From Lachnospiraceae bacterium (lineage in GTDB: Bacteria; Bacillota; Clostridia; Lachnospirales; Lachnospiraceae), in contig JAFTXF010000094.1 of NCBI GenBank assembly GCA_017461685.1, positions 1 to 36,882 on the forward strand: a stretch of 36,882 bases of DNA. The letters are read 5' to 3'. Below are positions 32,704-36,882 of this stretch, piece after piece. Position 1 is the first letter of the stretch; each line of letters opens with the position of its first letter. Below the pieces are notes generated by a model. That model was given only the letters and a program-made list of their open reading frames with translations, had not been told where the DNA came from and made no database searches. Position numbers and translations under genes: made by a program.

Positions 32704-34710
32704 ATGAAAAATAAACTGACTATTACGGAGGATGTTTTAAATCAGAATATCAGTGGCTTTCATCAGTACATTTTGGAAGACCCTGTCCATGTATGCTTTG
32801 TCAGTCAAAATCTTTGCCATATGACAGGCTTTACAGCAGAGGAGCTTCTTAGCGAGGGCGAAGATTTATATGCACCTTTAGTGCATCCTCTGGACCGCCA
32901 GCAGTATATTCAATTTATATACAAATGTAAAACAAAAGAACAGACCGATACGCTACAATACCGTCTTATCAAAAAGGACGGTACTGTTCTTTATGTAAGC
33001 GATACAGTTACTTCCAAACGATTGGCGGACGGCACGCTTGCAGGTTATTCTGTGCTGACGGATATAACCAATCTGAAAAAAGAAAATAATAATCTGCGGT
33101 TTCTCAATGAAACCATTCCTTGCGGATTTTTGAAATATACCTGTGAAAAGCAGCCTAAAATTACATATATCAACAAGCAGATGAGGGAATTTTTACGTAT
33201 TCCGAAAGTACGTGAGGGAGAAATTGATTATCTGGAGCTTTACAAGGATAACATATTTTTGCTGATTCCTATGGAAGAACGGCGCAGATTTGCTTTGTAT
33301 CTGAATCGGGTGTATTCTGCCGGAGTACCGATGGCAGGTGAGATGCCTCTGCTTCGCTGTGACGGTACCAGGGCTTATGTCTTTGGCTGGGTAACCAAAT
33401 GTGTAAATGAACAAGGCATAGAGGAATTTCAAAGCGTCTGTATGGATATCACAGAGCGGCACCAGCAAAAAAAAGAGCAGGAAGCCAAGCGTTATCTTAA
33501 GGCACTCATGGACGTATATGATAAAATATTAGAATTTGACCTTTCAAGCAATACCGTAAAATGTTTGTACGGCCAGAATTCTCCTATGTTTAAATGGCTG
33601 GAAAACATCCCTATGCAGATGGAAGACGCAACCGAGAAATGGATCACCGGCACTGTGGTGGAAGAAGACCGTGCCGGAATCAGGGCGTTTTTTAAAGCTT
33701 TCAGTCAGGAAAAACTGTATCAATCCGACGAAAAACCTCCGCAGATATCCTACAGAGCATTATCCTCAAACGGCGAAATCAAGCGCTATAGCGGTATTTT
33801 CTTAAAGGCGGATAATTCAGTCAGTCTATATTGCTGCAGATGTGTTTCTGATCAGGAAGAGGCAGAAGCTTTAAGAAGTGAAAATGTTTCCCTGAAAGAG
33901 AATATGCAGGAGCTGGTTTTGAACTTCAAGGAAGGAATTGCCGCTTTTGAAGTAACTAAGGAATATGTGAAGCCTTTATACGCCAGCGAGAATGTTTGCG
34001 AATATTTCGGTTTTACCAAAGAAGAGTGGCTGCCGTTAATGCATAAAAACACACGAATTAAATAATTTGTTGCCCGAAGCGAAGCAGCATATGAGGAATT
34101 TGAAGTACTTTTGCAAAATGGTGAAGCAGAATTTTTATATTATGATTTTACGAAAGAATGTGAACGGCGCATCAAAGCTATTTGTTCTCCAAAAGCGCCT
34201 ACAGCGTCGCCTCGTTATGTGCTGCTATATAATGTAGATGATGAAGCGATGCCTTCGACAGATAATTGGTTGGATGACCATGCGGTTTATATCCGAACCT
34301 TTGGATATTTTGATGTTTTTGTGGGAGGAAAGCCTATTGCCTTCCGCAATAAGAAATCGAAGGAATTGTTTGCCCTGCTTGTAGACCGCCGTGGCGGATA
34401 TGTTTCTTCTCAAGAAGCTATCAGCTTTTTGTGGGAGGAGGAGCCTGTCAGCCCGGTAACTTTGGCAAGATACCGCAAGGTAGCACTAAGACTGAAAAAT
34501 ATTTTAGAAGAATACGGTATTTTGGATGTAATCGAGTCTGTGGACGGCAAACGCAGGATTGTCACAGAAAAGGTACAGTGCGATCTGTATGATTATCTTT
34601 CCGGAAGGGAAGAATTTAACCAGCTCTTTAAAGGCAATTATCTGACCAATTACAGCTGGGGCGAGAATACGCTGGCGGAGCTTACAGGAAATATTTTATA
34701 CGAAAAATAA
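32704..34710 (+). pseudogene. PAS-domain / SARP-like winged-helix regulator split by one in-frame TAA
   Basis: One reading frame of 669 codons interrupted only by TAA at 34063-34065. The first part (453 residues) holds three PAS-type units, about 12-135 ('VCFVSQNLCHMTGFTAEELL', 'ADGTLAGYSVLTDITNLKKE'), 138-260 ('FGWVTKCVNEQGIEEFQSVC') and 265-385, and the beginning of a fourth ('YASENVCEYFGFTKEEWLPL'). After the TAA, the same frame goes on with the rest of this PAS unit ('FVARSEAAYEEFEVLLQNGE'). It then has a winged-helix effector domain ('YIRTFGYFDVFVGGKPIAF', 'LARYRKVALRLKNILEEYG') like OmpR/SARP regulators. The stop separates sensing from DNA binding. The rest of the frame is intact, so the mutation is recent, or the stop is read through, or both pieces are made. 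GGAGAT lies before ATG 32704. Confidence 0.8.
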
Positions 34711-34723
34711 AGGACAGTAAGGC

Positions 34724-35272
34724 ATGAAAAAAGGACTGATTTTAGAAGGCGGTTCTATGCGCGGTATTCATGCGATGATTACCAGTGGAAATATATACAA
34801 TACGGATTTCTGTTATCATGAAGTTCCTTTAAAGCATGACCTGTTTGATTTTGAAACCTACAGGAACAATCCAATGGATTTTTATGTGGTATGCACGGAT
34901 ATAGAGAGCGGAAAGGCAGTATACAGAAAATACGAAGGCACGGAAGAACAGGGCTTTGACTGGATTCGTGCCGCTGCCTCTATGCCTCTGGTTTCCCGGA
35001 TTGTAGAAATAGACGGTTATAAGCTGTTAGACGGCGGTATTGCGGATTCTATACCGCTGAGATTTTTTGAGGATTCCGGATATGACAGAAATATCGTGAT
35101 ACTTACCAGGCCGGAAGATTACCGAAAAAAGAAAAACAGTCTGATGCCCCTTATGAAACGCAAATATAAGTAATATCCGAACTTTCTTGAGACCATGGAA
35201 AAAAGGCACGAGGTATACAATGAAACGCTGGAGTACATAGCAAAGTTTGTTGACAAACAGAAAAAAATGTAG
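34724..35272 (+). pseudogene. Patatin-like phospholipase remnant: internal deletion plus in-frame TAA
   Basis: The intact frame 34724-35173 gives 149 residues. The N-terminus 'MKKGLILEGGSMRG' has the oxyanion-hole motif of bacterial patatins. It then jumps after about residue 16 to 'TSGNIYNTDFCYHEVPLKHDLFDFETY', which in relatives lies some 60 residues later. The missing part would contain the GxSxG nucleophile serine. The Asp of the dyad is kept in 'LLDGGIADSIPL'. After TAA at 35171-35173 the frame continues for 32 codons ('YPNFLETMEKRHEVYNETLE' and on) to TAG at 35270, like the normal end of the family. The protein is very unlikely to be an active lipase. It sits 13 nt after the split regulator. 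Confidence 0.8.
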
Positions 35273-35287
35273 TATTATGATTATTAA

Positions 35288-35412
35288 TGTGAGGGAGTAG
35301 CAAGCGCACCCTGCGTAACAAGTCAACATACTGACCTTTTGGGTCTGGCTTGTTTTAATTTGCGAGACTCATGTATGCTAAGGTTTAGCCATACATGGAG
35401 TCTATTTTTTTT
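35288..35412 (+). ncRNA. yybP-ykoY-type (Mn2+) riboswitch before mntP
   Basis: The leader has GAGGGAGTAGC (35291-35301), a middle arm closed by ACAAG (35318 region) with CTTGT and by GACC-TTTT-GGGTC, and TTTGCGAGACTCATG (35359 region). GGGAGUAG and GCGAGAC are the conserved loop sequences of the yybP-ykoY manganese-sensing riboswitch as I remember them. The place directly before an mntP gene fits the known regulon: Mn2+ binding would turn on export. The 3' part of the aptamer (GAGAC) overlaps the first terminator stem, giving a plausible on-switch. Confidence 0.8.
35365..35412 (+). terminator. Riboswitch expression-platform terminator
   Basis: AGACTC-ATGTATG-CTAA (35365-35381) pairs with TTAG-CATACAT-GAGTCT (35385-35403, two bulged bases); eight T follow (35405-35412). 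The left side begins inside the aptamer GAGAC, so ligand binding and terminator formation should exclude each other. Confidence 0.85.
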
Positions 35413-35421
35413 GCGCAGACG

Positions 35422-35453
35422 CCAAGTATGGTTCTTACCGTACTTGGATTTTT
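35422..35453 (+). terminator. Second terminator-like hairpin before mntP
   Basis: CCAAGTATGG (35422-35431) pairs with CCGTACTTGG (35438-35447), 10 bp with one wobble and a TTCTTA loop, followed by ATTTTTAC. It lies between the first terminator and the mntP ribosome site and may serve as a backup stop or a second control point. Confidence 0.65.
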
Positions 35454-35474
35454 ACTTTGTGGAGGGATTTTAAA

Positions 35475-36059
35475 ATGGAGCTAGGTTTTACTTTCTTTTT
35501 TAACAGTATTTTACTGGGTGTGGGGCTTGCTATGGATGCCTTTTCCGTATCACTTGCCAACGGTCTGAACGAATCAAATATGAAAAAAGGCAAAATGTGC
35601 GGTGTCGCAGGTATTTTTTCTGCATTTCAGTTTGCGATGCCGATGATTGGATGGATTTGCGTTTCCACCATTGCACAGTATTTCGAAGCCTTCGAGAAAT
35701 GTATTCCGTGGATAGCTTTGGCGCTGTTAGGTTATATCGGCGGGGAGATGCTTTATGACGGCATCAAGAACCAAGACTGCGAAGAGGACAAGCCGGCAGT
35801 GGGATTTCGTGCACTTTTGGTACAGGGTGTGGCTACTTCGATCGACGCACTGTCTGTAGGATTTACCATTGCCGATTATAATCTGGTAGAGGCATTGCTT
35901 GCCTGCCTGTTGATTGGTATCGTGACGTTTTTTATCTGTTTTGCAGGCATTGCCATTGGCAAGAAGGCAGGAACAAAACTGGCGGGAAAGGCCGGTATTC
36001 TCGGTGGCGCGATTCTTATTTTTATCGGGTTGGAGATTTTTATAACAAGCTGGTTTTAA
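35475..36059 (+). CDS. mntP: Manganese efflux pump MntP (DUF204)
   Basis: Inner-membrane Mn2+ exporter, 194 residues from ATG 35475 (GGAGG 9 nt before; an upstream in-frame TTG at 35457 would contain the ribosome site). Six hydrophobic segments are visible as two repeats of three. The first repeat begins 'LLGVGLAMDAFSVSLANGL' and the second 'ALLVQGVATSIDALSVGFTI', each carrying the conserved Asp expected to bind the ion. The C-terminus ends 'IFIGLEIFITSWF'. The riboswitch upstream supports the function. Confidence 0.95.
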   Translation: MELGFTFFFNSILLGVGLAMDAFSVSLANGLNESNMKKGKMCGVAGIFSAFQFAMPMIGWICVSTIAQYFEAFEKCIPWIALALLGYIGGEMLYDGIKNQDCEEDKPAVGFRALLVQGVATSIDALSVGFTIADYNLVEALLACLLIGIVTFFICFAGIAIGKKAGTKLAGKAGILGGAILIFIGLEIFITSWF

Positions 36060-36133
36060 GGTGTACCGGTAATTGTGAAGCGCTGCAAGCGGCGGTGCCT
36101 CACAATGGTTTGTTACAATTGTATATTAGGAAA

Positions 36134-36168
36134 TAGGCGGCAGGGAGAAAACTCTGCCGCCTAAATAT
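36134..36168 (+). terminator. Terminator-like hairpin after mntP
   Basis: TAGGCGGCAG (36134-36143) and CTGCCGCCTA (36154-36163) form a perfect 10-bp GC-rich stem with a 10-nt loop. The tail AATATTATG is only partly T-rich, so strength is uncertain. Confidence 0.65.
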
Positions 36169-36188
36169 TATGTTGAAAGAAGGGCCGG

Positions 36189-36217
36189 TTGACAATATTA
36201 GCAAGCTGGCGTATAAT
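36189..36217 (+). promoter_or_regulatory. Consensus sigma-A promoter for marR gene
   Basis: TTGACA (36189-36194), 17-bp spacer, TATAAT (36212-36217): both hexamers match perfectly, the best promoter in the window. The start would be near 36224, about 44 nt before ATG 36268. Confidence 0.88.
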
Positions 36218-36267
36218 ACAAGAAGTTGAAAAAGCAACATCTAAGCATCAGCGTCAGGAGGGGCGAC

Positions 36268-36729
36268 ATGATTCATAGATTTGAACGGTTTTGCGGTGCG
36301 GTTACAGAAATCACCAGATGCTGGCACAAGCTTGCCGCAGAGGAAATGGAGAAATACGGACTTAGCGGTCCTCATGCGGTCTATTTGACCACATTATATC
36401 AATATACAGAAGGAATTACATCGGCAAAGCTCAGTGAAATCTGCGGTAAAAATAAATCTGACGTATCCCGGATGGTAGCTGTTCTGGAGCGCAGAGGACT
36501 CGTCAAAAGAGTACACGTACACAAGAATTTCTATCGTGCGCTGTTAAAGCTGACCGAAGAAGGCAGGACTGCTGCAGAGCAGGTAGAGGCAAAGGTCGCT
36601 GTGGCAGTGGAATATATAGGAAGAGGTATTACGGACGAGAACCGGGAGATTTTTTATAAGGTTTTGGAGCATATTTCCGGAAATATGCAAATACTTTGTG
36701 AAGAAGGTCTTCCGCAAAAACATATATAA
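36268..36729 (+). CDS. MarR-family transcriptional regulator
   Basis: 153 residues from ATG 36268 (AGGAGG-like site 7 nt before; the open frame reaches a TTG at 36226 inside the 5' leader). The winged helix-turn-helix lies at about residues 40-105: 'GLSGPHAVYLTTLYQYTEGI', 'SAKLSEICGKNKSDVSRMVAVLERRGLVKR' with recognition helix, and the wing 'NFYRALLKLTEEGRTAAEQV'. Flanking helices would form the dimer interface. Ligand and targets are unknown. The perfect promoter before it and the palindrome CAGAATATTCTG after it (36735-36746) suggest control of the next gene. Confidence 0.92.
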   Translation: MIHRFERFCGAVTEITRCWHKLAAEEMEKYGLSGPHAVYLTTLYQYTEGITSAKLSEICGKNKSDVSRMVAVLERRGLVKRVHVHKNFYRALLKLTEEGRTAAEQVEAKVAVAVEYIGRGITDENREIFYKVLEHISGNMQILCEEGLPQKHI

Positions 36730-36734
36730 GTGTT

Positions 36735-36746
36735 CAGAATATTCTG
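36735..36746. promoter_or_regulatory. Perfect 12-bp palindrome between marR and next gene
   Basis: CAGAATATTCTG lies 5 nt after the marR stop and about 95 nt before the next start. Size and symmetry suit a MarR-type operator, but no second copy was found at the marR promoter, so this is only a candidate. Confidence 0.3.
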
Positions 36747-36840
36747 CGGGATAATCATGTTTAAACCCATACGGCGGTTTTGCGTATACAGACTGCGGAA
36801 TCTATATAGAAAACTACAAAACACAGGGAGATAGTAAGTA

Positions 36841-36882
36841 CATGAGAAAAAAATTTGGTGACAGGCAAGATGGGAAATTGCT
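36841..36882 (+). CDS. Start of a truncated gene at window edge, possible 2-oxo acid dehydrogenase acyltransferase-like protein
   Basis: ATG 36841, with GGGAG 11 nt upstream, opens a frame of 14 codons ('MRKKFGDRQDGKLL') that runs off the window. The 'FGDR-x-DG' start reminds me of small acyltransferase-domain proteins of Lachnospiraceae, but this is memory only and the length is too short for a real call. Confidence 0.35.

Noticed and set aside
13030..35173. Global reassignment of TAA to an amino acid
   Set aside because: acpP, accA, def and other genes in tight operons end at TAA exactly where the family ends, so TAA works as a stop here.
1..36882. Integrated phage, IS element, toxin-antitoxin or defence system
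   Set aside because: No transposase, integrase, nuclease pair or related motif is present in any frame; apart from the palindromes and the two broken genes the window is ordinary chromosome.

Overview
The window looks like a chromosomal segment from a low-to-moderate GC Clostridia, most likely a Lachnospiraceae member. Support for this comes from the gene order (priA-def-fmt-Zn peptidase-rsmB-rlmN-prpC-prkC-rsgA), a FabK-type fatty acid synthesis operon with ACC subunits mixed in, a DUF6145-type protein beside birA, AGGAGG-like ribosome binding sites and mDAP-type MurE. No tRNA, rRNA, CRISPR array, transposase or phage gene was seen.

Layout. (1) 1-3556, minus strand: argF, then a birA / DUF6145-like / dusB run (dusB leaves the window). 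(2) 3557-4089: divergent intergenic region with a 205-bp palindromic element and a good promoter. (3) 4090-8222, plus strand: cytidylate-kinase-like protein, CBS/DHH inorganic pyrophosphatase, recJ, terminator. (4) 8444-21431: murE with its own promoter, a second copy of the 205-bp element, then the long housekeeping run priA to rsgA (replication restart, formyl-Met start and removal, membrane protease, rRNA methylation, PP2C phosphatase/PASTA kinase pair, ribosome GTPase). (5) 21432-22820: a different palindrome (46-bp arms), a WalR-like triple half-site, and a secreted CAP-domain protein with an 11-residue tandem repeat. (6) 22891-32500: fatty acid synthesis operon acpP-fabK-fabD-fabG-fabF-accB-fabZ-accC-accD-accA plus an acyl-CoA synthetase. 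It is preceded by helically phased direct repeats. (7) 32704-35272: two decaying genes, a PAS/SARP-type regulator split by one in-frame TAA, and a patatin-like gene with an internal deletion plus an in-frame TAA. (8) 35288-36882: a yybP-ykoY-type (Mn2+) riboswitch with two terminator-like hairpins, mntP, a MarR regulator with a near-perfect promoter, and the first codons of one more gene.

The genes connect in places: BirA should biotinylate AccB of the ACC complex that feeds the Fab enzymes; Def and Fmt handle the formyl group on initiator Met; PrpC and PrkC act as an opposed pair; and a WalR-like site before a wall-associated CAP protein fits the cell-wall theme of PASTA kinase and MurE.

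The most unusual feature is the pair of 205-bp elements at 3587-3791 and 10084-10288. They share an ungapped 109-nt core (about 79% identical by my hand count). The flanking arms have diverged, but most differences are compensated so that pairing is kept. This suggests an uncharacterised structured RNA or palindromic mobile repeat family. All functional calls rest on reading motifs by eye; no search was run.
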